Position numbers and translations under genes: made by a program. From NCBI GenBank assembly GCA_950097015.1, contig CATNEN010000003.1, positions 4,257,501-4,321,500 on the forward strand: a stretch of DNA of 64,000 bases, written 5' to 3'. Each line of letters opens with the position of its first letter. The stretch's first letter is position 1. This document shows, one piece after another, positions 10,874 through 21,792 of the stretch. Below the pieces are notes generated by a model. The model was not told where the DNA came from and made no database searches. It worked only from the letters and a program-made list of their open reading frames with translations. The DNA is from Macrostomum hystrix (lineage: Eukaryota; Platyhelminthes; Macrostomidae).

Positions 10874-12022
10874 TACACCTTTTTCCGATCAAATTCAACG
10901 TTTTGCCAATCAGCTTAGCCAAGTTTCATTCAAGTTAGCCACTCTATGGTAATCGCAGTCGACGCGCCATTCAACTTAGACAACTATCGTTCAAGTTCAC
11001 CAGCCATTATTCAAGTTCAACACGCCATGGCAGGGTGTATTTTGTCTATGGCAAGAAGGGGTAACAAGCTCGAAAAACGATTTTCAAATTAGACAACTTG
11101 CAAGCAAATTCAACAAGAGCAGATCCCCTGAAAGCCGAAGTTTAACTGTTGCTCTGTGCCAATGGCTGATCATATGGACGAAGAGGAGCACGACAGTGTG
11201 GAAGAGGAAGACGATGCGGAGGATCGTGTACGCTATAATACGATTTCGAATGAGGATAGAGCCAGTCTGTTGGATGCACACGCAAACGGCGAAGACTTCG
11301 TCCATCTGGCGGGGCTGCTGAATATCAATAGAACTACGGCATACTCAATTGTGCGTTCCGGAAGGAGGGAGAAAAGACCGATGGGTGGAAGAAGAAATTC
11401 GAAATTTGACATCGAGATGGCGCAGTAGTGTTCCGAACTGCTAGACGACAACATGTGTTCTAACTCTGGAGGAGATCAAGGAACAATTACGCGCCAGGTT
11501 TTCCAAACAAGCCGACTGTCGCAATTTCGACACTGAGCCGTCAGTTGAACGGCCTGATGTTCACCGTTAAGCTCGTTCGCGACACACCCGCAGAAGGAAA
11601 CTCACCGCGGTGCATTGCGCGAATGACAATCGTCGGCGATTGACACGTCGATTGCAGACTCCTCAGCCGTGCTCAATGATCTATCAGTTGGAAAACTCTT
11701 ACACATTGTGGTGAATTTTGGCACTGTTGTTTTCCGCAATTTCTTGTTATAATTATTGTTCCACTATACAGTTCTGCTTTTGTTGAATTTGCTTGCAAGT
11801 TGTCTAATTTGAAAATAGTTTTTCGAGCTTGTTACCCCTTCTTGCCATAGACAAAATACACCCTGCCATGGCGTGTTGAACTTGAATGATGGCTGGTGAA
11901 CTTAAACGATAGTTGTCTAAGTTGAATGGCGCGTCGACTGCGCTTACCATAGACTGGCTAACTTGAATGAAACTTGGCTAAGCTGATTGGCCAAACGTTG
12001 AATTTGACAGGAAAAGGGTGTA
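10874..12022 (+). mobile_element. Tc1/mariner-superfamily element with long inverted repeats, decayed
   Basis: About 230-250 bp at 10874-11120 reappears inverted at 11785-12022. Shared blocks include CAAATTCAACG, CAATCAGCTTAGCCAAG, CATGGCAGGGTGTATTTTG and CTTGCAAGCAAATTCAACAA. The outer edges read TA-CACC and GGTG-TA, fitting a TA target duplication. The interior holds the start of a transposase (separate entry) but is too short for a DDE/D domain, so this copy is non-autonomous. Both ends are only mildly diverged. Confidence 0.8.
11156..11640 (+). pseudogene. Truncated, frameshifted transposase N-terminus (IS630/Tc1-like)
   Basis: From ATG 11156 an acidic leader (DEEEHDSVEEEDDAED) precedes a helix-turn-helix-like segment (NEDRASLLDAHANGEDFVHL, then LNINRTTAYSIVRSGRREKR), with a stop at about 11426. 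In another frame from about 11460 the expected continuation appears (TLEEIKEQLRARF, KPTVAISTLSRQLNGLMFTV, KLVRDTPAEGN). This order, paired HTH then a TLEEI/TISR linker, is typical of IS630/Tc1-type transposases, where it binds the inverted repeats. The catalytic Asp residues are absent because the rest of the gene is deleted. I describe it as broken. Confidence 0.72.
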
Positions 12023-12852
12023 TCATTCGTCAAGCCTAAGACGTACTACTCGCGCGCATTATTCTATGGCCTAAACTTCCCGGAATCGCATCTTTCTTGT
12101 GCTTTTTATATACATAACACTGAAATTTCGTCTATGGTCAATCCTTAAAGACAACTTTGAGCGACTTTCTATGCCAAAAGTTTAACATTCTAAAAAGATA
12201 TCTCGCTGTAGTCTTTAGAGCAATTTGACCACCTGTGACTATCGATTGAGAGTCAAAAGCTAATGAAAATTCACGACGCTGGTACACCGCATTATGTGAA
12301 AGTGTTCGATCAATAAAATCTAACTACTTGGTTGAATTTTTTCGCTCACGGTTTTCATGCGGCATATCCCTTGGCTAGACTTATACGATTATTTCTTATA
12401 GATATCTAAACACAAGCCCACACTACACCCGTGGAAGCACAAGTGGGAACCCCGTAAAAATTCAGTGGAAGTTTCCCCGCCTCTTCTCAATCGTCTGAGT
12501 TGAAGAGTCAAAGAACTTTCTTTTCCTTCAGGAAAGTGGAAAAGCAAGTGGTCCCTTCACTTTGGCCACGATTAATTTGGTATCTTGAGCATAAGCAGCT
12601 ATTTTCCTGTTGCCGACTGGGCAGAAAATAGTTTTTACCTCTCATGAGAACAAGTGGAACAATAGCTATATGATAGACAATATCAAAAGTGCCGAAACCA
12701 CTCAAAACTGTAGATTTCACCTCTGCTATAAGTAGTCAGTTTCGGACATTGCTTCTAACTGTATGGACTCAGATGCACTACATAGGACAGACTTCCTCGC
12801 CTCAGTCTTCAATCAAATAGATAGCTTGCCACTTAAAATACCTCATCTCTAA
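12023..12852. other. No gene recognised
   Basis: Unique sequence between the inverted-repeat element and the 16-bp array. Only short open frames are present. Confidence 0.35.
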
Positions 12853-13515
12853 TGTCTCATTCGTCTAGTTTCTCATCCCTCCCGTGTCTCATTTCTCCCG
12901 TGTCTCATCTCTCCCGTGTCTCATCTCTCCCGTGTCTCATCTCTCCCGTGTCTCATCTCTCCCGTGTCTCATCTCTCCCGTGTCTCATCTCTCCCGTGTC
13001 TCATCTCTCCCGTGTCTCATCTCTCCCGTGTCTCATCTCTCCCGTGTCTCATCTCTCCCGTGTCTCATCTCTCCCGTGTCTCATTTCTCCCGTGTCTCAT
13101 CTCTCCCGTGTCTCATCTCTCCCGTGTCTCATCTCTCCCGTGTCTCATCTCTCCCGTGTCTCATCTCTCCCGTATCTCATCTCTCCCGTGTCTCATCTCT
13201 CCCGTGTCTCATCTCTCCCGTGTCTCATCTCTCCCGTGTCTCATCTCTCCCGTGTCTCATCTCTCTCGTGTCTCATCTCTCCCGTGTCTCATCCCTCCCG
13301 TGTCTCATCTCTCCCGTGTCTCATCTCTCCCGTGTCTCATCTCTCCCGTGTCTCATTTCTCCCGTGTCTCATCTCTCCCGTGTCTCATCTCTCCCGTGTC
13401 TCATCTCTCCCTTGTCTCATCTCTCCCGTGTCTCATCTCTCCCGTGTCTCATCTCTCCCTTGTCTCATCTCTCCCGTGTCTCATCTCTCCCGTGTCTCAT
13501 CTCTCCCGTGTCCCT
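12853..13515. repeat. 16-bp minisatellite, about 41 copies
   Basis: The unit TCTCATCTCTCCCGTG is strongly pyrimidine-rich with scattered single changes. Since 16 is not a multiple of 3, one 16-residue peptide cycle (SHLSRVSSLPCLISPV) is read in all three plus frames. These frames are artefacts. The same unit occurs at 59372-59513 and, degenerate, at 27070-27198 and 28116-28190. Confidence 0.96.
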
Positions 13516-14259
13516 GATTTGTCGGATGCAAGCAATAAAAAATGACGAAACTTTAAATTTACCTTGCAGAGCCTTCAAGAAATCTTGGCTCGTGCATGTA
13601 ATACAAAAAATAAATAGTTTGGTCAACCTTGTGTACTTATTTCTATTTCTTGATCTACATTTTTTGTCAAACGTGGAAAAGTTTTAAAATAATTACGTTC
13701 AAATCCTAAATCAGATAGACAAGACAGACCTTTTTAACAGTAGTCAAAGATAGGGAAAGTTAATTGATATAATATAGTAAAACAAATAATAATATTTTGA
13801 GCAGAATTAGCGGCAGAGAGATGAGACTGGGCCAGAACTCGGAATCAAATAAGGACTTGGGAATTCACAATTAGAAAGAATTAGTTAGCACTTCAGGTAG
13901 TCCAGATAACTTTAAACAACAGAGTCGGAATGATTACTCGTACGATCAGGAAATAAAAAAAGTACTTAAAACTCTAACAAAGAGCGACAGCTCACACATA
14001 TCGCTTAGAATTGCTCACGCTTAGCACAGAATACAAGCGAGAATTGTTAGTTTTTGTGCCATACTTATCCCTGCTTTTACATCAGATCTCCTCAAAGCCT
14101 ACGTCGAGCTAAAATACATTTTTTTGTTTAAAATATCTAAGCAAGTATACGAGTATAACAAAGTGCCTTTCGCCTTTGTTTCTGTTTGCCGGAGTCAAAC
14201 AAACAATTAGAAAAAACGCAAACAAGCAAGAATAAGTCAAAGTGACACTGCTAGCGCCT
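13516..14259. other. 3' flank of RSPH3
   Basis: AT-rich sequence downstream of the minus-strand RSPH3 stop, probably its 3' UTR and spacer. No other gene is seen. Confidence 0.4.
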
Positions 14260-16077
14260 TCAGTTGTCATCATCGCCGTCGGCATCTCCGTCACCGTCTC
14301 CATCGGCGTCGGCATCGGCGTCATCTTCGGCCTCCTTGGCTGCGCCATCTTCACCTTCCGCCGTCTGCCCTGCCGGAGGCGCCACTGGGGCTTCCAAGCT
14401 GACTGTGGCATCGTCTTCAGCATCGTCGCGATGCTGCGACTGGCTATCGGAGGCGCCGGCTCCAGCTGCCGCGGGATCCACCATGGCGCGACGATCCTCT
14501 TCGGCCATGCGCTGCTGTTCAATGCGCGTCTCCAGGGCGCGGTAGGCCGTGTGGCGGTCGCGCACCACCTCGCGCAGGATGCCGTCGAGTAAGGCTCGGG
14601 CGCGCACGGAGGAATCCATGTCCGTGTTGACGGCGTCCACCAGCCAGGGTAGGAAGCCACTCTCGACGTCTAGAAGAATAAAATTTTTTTTAAAAAGAGA
14701 ATTCGTATACCAAACGCTCTCCTCAGAGTATGAAAGTTCACCAAAAAATTCCGCATTTTGCGCGGCTGACTCACCTCGCTCCACCGGATCGTAGAAGTAT
14801 CCGTGCTCGGCCAGCGTGCCAAACACCGACGGCACCAGATCGGCCAGGTAGCTCTGAGCGAACGCACGAGCAGCAATCTTGTTGGCGGTCTCGCGCTCCT
14901 TCTCTTGAACCTCGCGTTGTTGGCGAACGCGGCGAGCCTTCTCCTCGCGATGACGCCTGTCCTGCTCCTCGAGGCGTTGCTGTTCAACCAGCTCGGCATT
15001 GCGCAGCTCCTCGAAGGCGCGCTGCTGGGCGCGCAAGTTGGCCAGCTCCTCTTCGCCACACACCTCCAACAAGGACTGCTCAATGGTCTTACCAACCAGC
15101 ACCTCGAGGATTGGCTTCACCTCGATATCAAAGTTAAACAGCTGAAAGTGCAGATTTTGGGATATTTTTGTTGTTTGCATTTATCTAGTAGAAATGAAAG
15201 TTAATAATAGTCCTAAATATTTTTTGAGTTCTGACCTCATTGTCGAGGATTTGGGTTTCCTTGTCCTCGCCGCTCTTGGCCGGAACAAACAGCGGCGACG
15301 GTGGCCGGTCAAGAAAGTCGTCTGTCTGACACTGAACGTCGGCCTCTTCAATTCGGTCGGCCAGCTCCTCCAAATAGAGCTCGGTCTGGATGTCAATGTG
15401 CTTCCGGCCCTCCACGGCGTCCGGCGACTTCGGCCGCAGCTGTTCGCGTGCGCGCTTCCGAGCCAGAGCTCGCCTCCTCATCTCCTGTTGGCGTTGAATT
15501 TCTACCGGATCAGGCTGGGCCACGGCTGGTAGCACGTGCTGCGAGTACGTGTTACCTCGGATCACCCGCCTATCGTACATCAGATTGCCATGGGTCTGGA
15601 CTTCATCAGAGTTCCTGCAGTGATTTACATTTGTAACCAAATGATTTAGTGCAAAAGGCAATTTAAACAATTCTTAAAGTGAACTACTTTTTAAACTTTG
15701 ATGTAAATTAAGAAATAATTAAATCCGCAATATTTAGTTCTGAGCGCTATTTTACTCGAGTGTCTGCTAGAAGAACTACTAAATAATTAGAATTTTTACA
15801 ACTAAGAGGCGTATTTTGTAAAAAAGAGACGTTAAAAAAAATTAACATGTAGAATCACATAAAAATGTTCCAAAATTCACTAAAAATGCGTTAAAAATCT
15901 GCTTTTTGATTAAAGGAATATTATTTCCAGGCGAATTTCACGAATAAGGAAATACAAAATAGCTTACTGTTGTGCAAATTGTTCTCTGTATTTTCGGCGG
16001 TTTGGAACAGCTCGTGGCTGGCTTGAAAATGTGTATGTGTTGCCCTCATTGGGCTGCTGAGCAAGCACAGTCGCCAT
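14260..16077 (-). CDS. RSPH3: Radial spoke head protein 3 (RSPH3), four exons
   Basis: RSPH3 is a structural component of axonemal radial spokes in motile cilia and flagella, and in other animals anchors kinases to the axoneme. Exons on the minus strand are 16077-15968, 15614-15236, 15141-14775 and 14669-14260, all GT-AG, with phases that close to 421 codons plus stop. Exon 1 begins MATVLAQQPNEGNTYTF. Exon 2 has the hallmark NLMYDRRVIRGNTY and LEIQRQQE-like block (here VEIQRQQEMRRRALARKR). Exon 3 has FDIEVKPILEVLVGKTIEQS, LRAQQRAFEELRNAELVE and ARAFAQSYLADLVPSVFG; exon 4 has VESGFLPWLVDAV. The central region is a long charged coiled coil. The C-terminal tail is nearly pure Asp/Ala/Gly (about 20 residues). 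The product is shorter than human RSPH3 (about 560 residues as I recall), lacking its N-terminal extension. Identity is secure; the exon 1 start is well placed. Confidence 0.95.
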
Positions 16078-19000
16078 TAAAAAACGAACCAACTGAAAAT
16101 AGGCTGTATGAAAATATGCGGATCAAAAATATTTAACAAAAGTGCTTGTATTTACTGAAGTTAAATACTCGGTTAACTATGGAGCTAAAATGCATCTACA
16201 AAAAAGAACAACGCTTTCTATAGAGAAGCAATAAAACTATTTAATGTGGTACTATTTTTTCAAGTTTTTAACTGATTATCCTACACTTCAAATAAGTACA
16301 TTACGCTTTGTTTAAACTGTGCCTTAAACGGCAATTTTAAAACGTTGAACGTGAAGAAAATTTTGCTTAGAAATACTACACAGCTTCAAGGATCTTCCTT
16401 TACTTCTTTTTTAAAAAGTCATATCGTCTTTGTGCCAACGTTTTGCTTTTTCAATAACAATTAGAACAGTTATGACAGTCACCTTTATCATGGATGATTT
16501 ATCACTCATGCTCGTGATGGTGATAGTTCTCAAAGTTTAGTCACAAGATGTTCACACAGTGCAGTCACATTAACAACAATAGGTACATATGTAAGGCCAA
16601 CGGTAGAAAGCCTATTTGCTAAAGTCAAAATAGATGCCATATGGCATATATTTTGATGTAAATGACATGCAAAGGTTATATATATATAACTTATATGAGT
16701 ATGTATAGAAATAAAGTAAATACAAAGACAAAGTTATTAAATACTTCTTGTTTGATGTCTTATTTCATTTTAGCATTTTCTGTGCCTCAGTTCGATAAAT
16801 AAAATATTACTTGTGTTCACATTTCGATCATTTTTGTCAATAATTAAATGACATGTCACAAAAGCAATTATTTTTTACTTCAAAAGTGACAAAAGGCATT
16901 GAATTCGGGCTTCCATAAATTTGTACTGAATCAAAATTTCACAGACAATTTTATAGTGATCCTATAGTTATACTGTATTTAAATTGCATGTTTGTATTTC
17001 TAGACTTAATAGAAATGGTAAATAATAAAATTTCAGTGTAAATAAACTAAAATATAAATTATACTAATTTTATTACTGTATAGGCTATTCTATAGATTAT
17101 AGGATTGCCAATTTTATATGTTGTTCAAATGTTCAGGATAGAAAATTTTATAATTTAGGTTTCCCTTGATTCTGGCATTTTTCAAATATGTCAAAGCCAA
17201 TCCTAAGGCTAATTACATGAGATGATGGTCATTGTGTTGGTGTATATAATAATCATTATTTGTACCAAAGACAAACTAACTCGAGACTTTGTATGTTCTA
17301 TATTGATGGGCGTGTCCTCTAGATTAAGATAATATACATTTTAAAGTAATTTTATTTACTGTGTTAATGTAGCAGACAGAAACTTTCAATGATGGTCATT
17401 TTTGGTGAAAGTTGACATATTCAAATTTTCAACGTAAGTTCAAGATTCCTGCTAATCAGGCAAGTTTTTGTCTCAATCAGTCATACATTGTAGTAAACAA
17501 TAGCTAGATAAACAGTTATAAACAAATTTCACATGTTTGTAGCCAGTTTTAAGTGTGTTGCACATTTTTTCTTAGATGACGGTTATTGGACTGATGGTTG
17601 TTTGTTTCAAAAAATGACCATCATTTTTTAAAACAACACAAGGAATCTCTCTATTTTTGATAATATCTTAGTTTTAAGATTGTTTATAACTAATATCAGT
17701 TCTAATAGAACTATTTAATGCTTTTCTAACCATAAAATTTATTACACTAATCTCACATTTCAGATCAAACCTACCATGTACTTGTACCTTCAACAAAACA
17801 TTAACTTCAAGATTGCCTGACTCAATAATCATAAAGATGGCTGATCAGTTAATAGAGGGAATAGTGAATGAAACAATTAAATAAACCAATGGCTTAGTAT
17901 GACTTAACAAAAAAGATAATTTATTTTAAGGTATATAAAACTAGATTAGCAGTATCTCTTAAAGGCTTGAATTCCAAGAACATGTATTGTCTTTAAAATT
18001 GACACAAGAAACTTTTGCAAGAGAAATTGATTAAAAATACACAACTTGAGAGCAGTACTTATGTAGTTAATTCTATGAATTTTATGAAATTTATGAAAAA
18101 AAATGATAGTAATAATGTTTTCTGAATATATAGTGTTATATATAGGAAATGATGGTCATTGGGTAACTTTGCCAGTTTTTTTAAGCATATTAAACTTATC
18201 ACTTGCTAACAAAAATGACAATTTAATGTAGATATAGGCAAAGATAATATTTTAGCAAAAAATCACTTCGCAAGCCCTTTGAACTTGTTATAACAACTTT
18301 TCATTTAAAAGAATGATGGTCGTTTTCAACACTTTTAAAAAGCAAAGCCCAAACTTTTCAAAGCAAAAGTTATGATAAAAAGAAATATGTTAGGTCATAG
18401 AACTTTATATTTCAGTTTTTAGATATAATAAAGTTAAGTTATTTTTTTATTTATATTCTCTGAGTTAAATTTAAGACATTAGTTCCTTAATAAAAACTAG
18501 ATTCACTTTTTATAATGTCCTGTGGAACATTTAAATGATTGTAGAGGTACTATGATCAAAACAAAAATATAGACCTAAAGGTAGATAAATATGTTTAAAA
18601 CTACTTGAACATGAAACTATATATAATTATGTAGAAATAGAAATAAAAACTTTTATAAATATAGCAAAAAAAATTATGTCCCATTGATGAATTTCTCATG
18701 GAATTACCCCTAAGCATCTTTAGCATACATGCGCAACACCCGGCCAAACCAGCCAGGTGAAATGAGTGCCAAGCAAGGTAAGTCGCAAAAACCAATCAAC
18801 CAAGCACAAAAAAATCAAAGGGGGGACCAAGGGACAAAAAAGGAAGGTGTGAAGAAAAGGAAAAAGGGGAGAGAAAAAGAGAGCAAATGAGAGCAAACTA
18901 AGTTGTAAATAGAGCAAAAACTAAGTCGCATGGCCGGCTAAGATTTGGGAGGTTGCACATGTATGATCTTTAGGAATCCTAAACCTAGATCCTAACCCTA

Positions 19001-20292
19001 AAGACAAACAAACCCAAAATTTCAAAAGTAATTTAAAGAAATAAGTAGGTGAAGAAAGGGAAAAATTGTCTTTAGAAAATACTTAGTCACTATAAAAATT
19101 ACTATTAGAAGTCTTGAAAAACAATGATTCCTCAGATTTTTGTGTATAGCTTAATTTATTTAACTTAATAGTTAAATATGACCTTAAATAGAAAACTAAA
19201 CAATAATAGTTTTAACTATATCCTCATGTGGTACTTAAAGTAAATGCTGCACTAGGCACAGTGGCATCAGAAGAGCTCTGATTTTTTATTTAATTATGTA
19301 GTAACAATGCACAAATGAGTGTAAATAGCAGCTGCCACACTGTTGAGCACTTGTCCATCTAGCCCTCAATCCTAGATGAGATTGAGATCCTTTAAAAAGT
19401 GTAAACAATTGACCAAGCAATTATCAAGTAAAGTTAGTTTTTAGTGTTAATTAGATATAATACAAACTAACTAGAGCAAAGCTTTTTTACTCAACATACA
19501 AATACTTTAGAACCTAGTTTTACATTTTTTGATGCTGTAGAGGAGTAATAAATCAACACTGAGGGTTTTGAAGGTGGAACTATAATTAATGAATAAACTT
19601 GAACTCCAAGAGCCCTGTGGCTCTATTATTTGGTTATATATTATTAATCAAAAGTAATATCTCTCTCTCCAGCTCTCTGACACAACACCAACCCCATGCA
19701 TAGCACACCAGCCCTGACATGCACACAGAGAGGGGGAGTGCCAAGGCAACACTAAACAATACCAATGGGTTGGGCCATAGGCACTCTTATTCCATCACAG
19801 ATGTAAAATATAAAACAGTGCATGACTACAAAGTTATTATTTTAAACCTGACATTTAGGAGTCTACTTATGTCTCAGAATGAATACTTTTTTCTTGATTC
19901 TCAATTGGATAGTCTTCAATTTGCATTTCACTTCACAAGAAGGTCATACAAGCACCACTACATAATGCTTATAGAGTTTAAGTCAATTTCTTAGATCAAA
20001 TATTTGGTTAAATATACTTGTTCACAGATAGTTAGGCTACAGCACTTATTCTGCCTTAGAAAACTGGCTGCACTGCACCAACGGCACACTATGATGAAAC
20101 TGCAGTTGCTAGGGCAATTAGGGCAAAGAAATGTAGCTCTCCTTAGTAGAAAAATATTTCAAAATCACATTCTTATCCAGGATATCAACAGTAGCCTTTA
20201 ATTTGGCTTTGGCACTGCAATTTAACAACACACTAAAGAAGTAACAAATAAAATTATAAATTAAAATAAAATGAATATGTAAGAACAGCAGT
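16078..20292. other. 4.2-kb AT-rich intergenic region with a recurring 13-mer
   Basis: This lies between divergent RSPH3 and FDX1. No convincing exon is seen. AATGATGGTCATT occurs at 17388 and 18148, inverted at 17613, with one-base variants at 17221 and 18312. It probably holds both promoters and possibly a 5' exon of FDX1. Confidence 0.5.
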
Positions 20293-20835
20293 ATGATTAA
20301 AAGAAGGATTCAGATCTTCATTAAATTTTATTTGCAGAATTGTCTCCGCAAAACTTTCGGCCATTTTTTGACAGCCCCCAGTGGCTTGTCATCTGTCACA
20401 GCTGCCATTCTTGGCAGTCAGTCGCAACGCTTGCTATCAACTGCTAATAGTGGTATCAATACTACTACTAACAAAAAAGCCTACAAGCCAGACTTTGTGC
20501 CGATCTATTTCGTTTTGCGCGACGGGGCCAAGGTAAAAGTAGATTGTAGAGTTGGCGACAACCTACTGGACATCATCATCGATCAGAATGTTGATATTGA
20601 CGGCTTCGGCGCCTGTGGTGGTACTCTTAGCTGCTCCACCTGTCACCTGTTATTTGACAAGGCTAATTTCGATTCGCTGCCTAATAAAGTAACAGAGGAG
20701 GAGCAGGACATGCTAGACTTGGCCTACGAACTGACAGACACCTCTAGGCTTGGTTGCCAAGTTGTTGTCACGCCAGAAATGAGCGAATGGGTTATTAAAG
20801 TGCCCAATGATGTGGCTGATGCCAGGGTTCTGTAG
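20293..20835 (+). CDS. FDX1: Mitochondrial adrenodoxin-type [2Fe-2S] ferredoxin
   Basis: This small electron carrier passes electrons from ferredoxin reductase to mitochondrial P450s or to Fe-S, lipoyl and heme A synthesis. The 180 residues comprise a basic N-terminus of about 60 residues (probable mitochondrial presequence, SQRLLSTAN) and a ferredoxin domain. The four cluster cysteines are at about 108, 114, 117 and 155 in GACGGTLSCSTCH and SRLGCQ (C-x5-C-x2-C...C). LDLAYELTDTSRLGCQ and VADAR near the C-terminus match FDX1 (adrenodoxin) rather than FDX2. A pyrimidine-rich TTTTATTTGCAG at 20326-20337 lies inside the predicted leader. If it is a real acceptor, cis or trans, the true N-terminus lies in an upstream exon and residues 1-15 are wrong. 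The length is close to vertebrate FDX1. Confidence 0.92.
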   Translation: MIKRRIQIFIKFYLQNCLRKTFGHFLTAPSGLSSVTAAILGSQSQRLLSTANSGINTTTNKKAYKPDFVPIYFVLRDGAKVKVDCRVGDNLLDIIIDQNVDIDGFGACGGTLSCSTCHLLFDKANFDSLPNKVTEEEQDMLDLAYELTDTSRLGCQVVVTPEMSEWVIKVPNDVADARVL

Positions 20836-21015
20836 ATTCATTCTTTATTGATCACTTGAAAAAGATTTTTTATGTCATGCTAAATTTAATTGCTTATAGA
20901 ATGGACACATGGCATAGCCCATAAACCACTTTAGTTTGCCTTCATTTAGATCAATTGAGTGATAATTTTTTTAATTTTTAACTCATTGCATGTTTTTAAA
21001 ATTCCAACTTAAAAA

Positions 21016-21021
21016 AATAAA
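21016..21021 (+). terminator. Candidate poly-A signal for FDX1
   Basis: AATAAA about 180 nt after the FDX1 stop, in AT-rich sequence and before the inverted SINE. Confidence 0.4.
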
Positions 21022-21189
21022 TGTCATATTTGCTAGTATTATGTTAGCCTTGCCTTGATTTCCAAATCGGCAATACTTTGCTTTTAAACTAATAGTTTTT
21101 TTCCTTAAAAACAACAAAGAAGTAGGTAATTGTAACCTATTTTTACCAGTGCACAACTTTTCCCTGGATCTGGTTTCATAGTGATAAAA

Positions 21190-21547
21190 AAAATAAAGAT
21201 TGCAGGACAGCTGCGGGCAATGGTACATTAAATGGTGACACTAGACCTGCAGCCAGCGAGGAGGCAATTCTGCCCATTTTGCTGACTCCTGAGCACACAG
21301 AGACCGTACGTAGGTACACGCTCACACAGGTGTGTACATCTATCTGCCCTGACTTTCTCATCGTCAAGCAGTGTACACTTCACTGTGCCTTGGAGGTTGG
21401 TCCTCAAGGCCGTAAATTGCACGACAAGTTCCCAAGCCTTCTCTCAGCGGCTGCGCCCCTATTTAGTGTGGCCTTGCCGCGGAATCGAGCTCAGGGACCT
21501 TGGTGTGAAAGGCAAACGCGTTAACCGCTCTGCCACTCACCCTCTTA
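21190..21547 (-). mobile_element. SINE family 2, near full length, minus orientation
   Basis: Reverse complement of the family. It starts at its 3' end (GCAGCCAGCGAGGAGGCAAT) and ends with the tRNA-like head inverted (GGAATCGAGCTCAGGGACC, then GTTAACCGCTCTGCCACTCA). It lies between FDX1 and PAF1. Confidence 0.88.
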
Positions 21548-21555
21548 GATCTGGT

Positions 21556-21660
21556 TAGTTTGACAGATCTCGCAGTCCATGGACAGAGATGTATTGGAAA
21601 GCGCTGCGAAATGGTTGCAGCTGTGCCACCGACTGTACGTTGCCTAAATAAAGCTAGCTG
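21556..21660 (+). mobile_element. SINE family 1, degenerate 3' fragment
   Basis: GCAGTCCATGGACAG, then GCGCTGCGAAATGGTTGCAG and CTGTGCCACCGACTG, match the palindrome and 3' part of family 1 with many changes. Confidence 0.5.
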
Positions 21661-21792
21661 TCATATTATAAGTAGATGTTATTTACTAATACGTATTTTT
21701 AACTTTCCAGATTGGCTCGGAGATTCACTTGACAGCGCAATTTATTTAATCTTAAATCGAAGCAGTTTAATAAAAATACAGTTTAAGTTGCC

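Noticed and set aside
12852-13687. Three overlapping 200-plus codon frames repeating SHLSRVSSLPCLISPV
   Set aside because: The 16-bp unit gives the same peptide cycle in every frame; a satellite artefact, not a protein.
14264-15204. Plus-strand frames opposite RSPH3 (Ser/Ala-rich and Leu-rich)
   Set aside because: Antisense shadows of the RSPH3 exons; the minus strand has conserved protein and splice sites.
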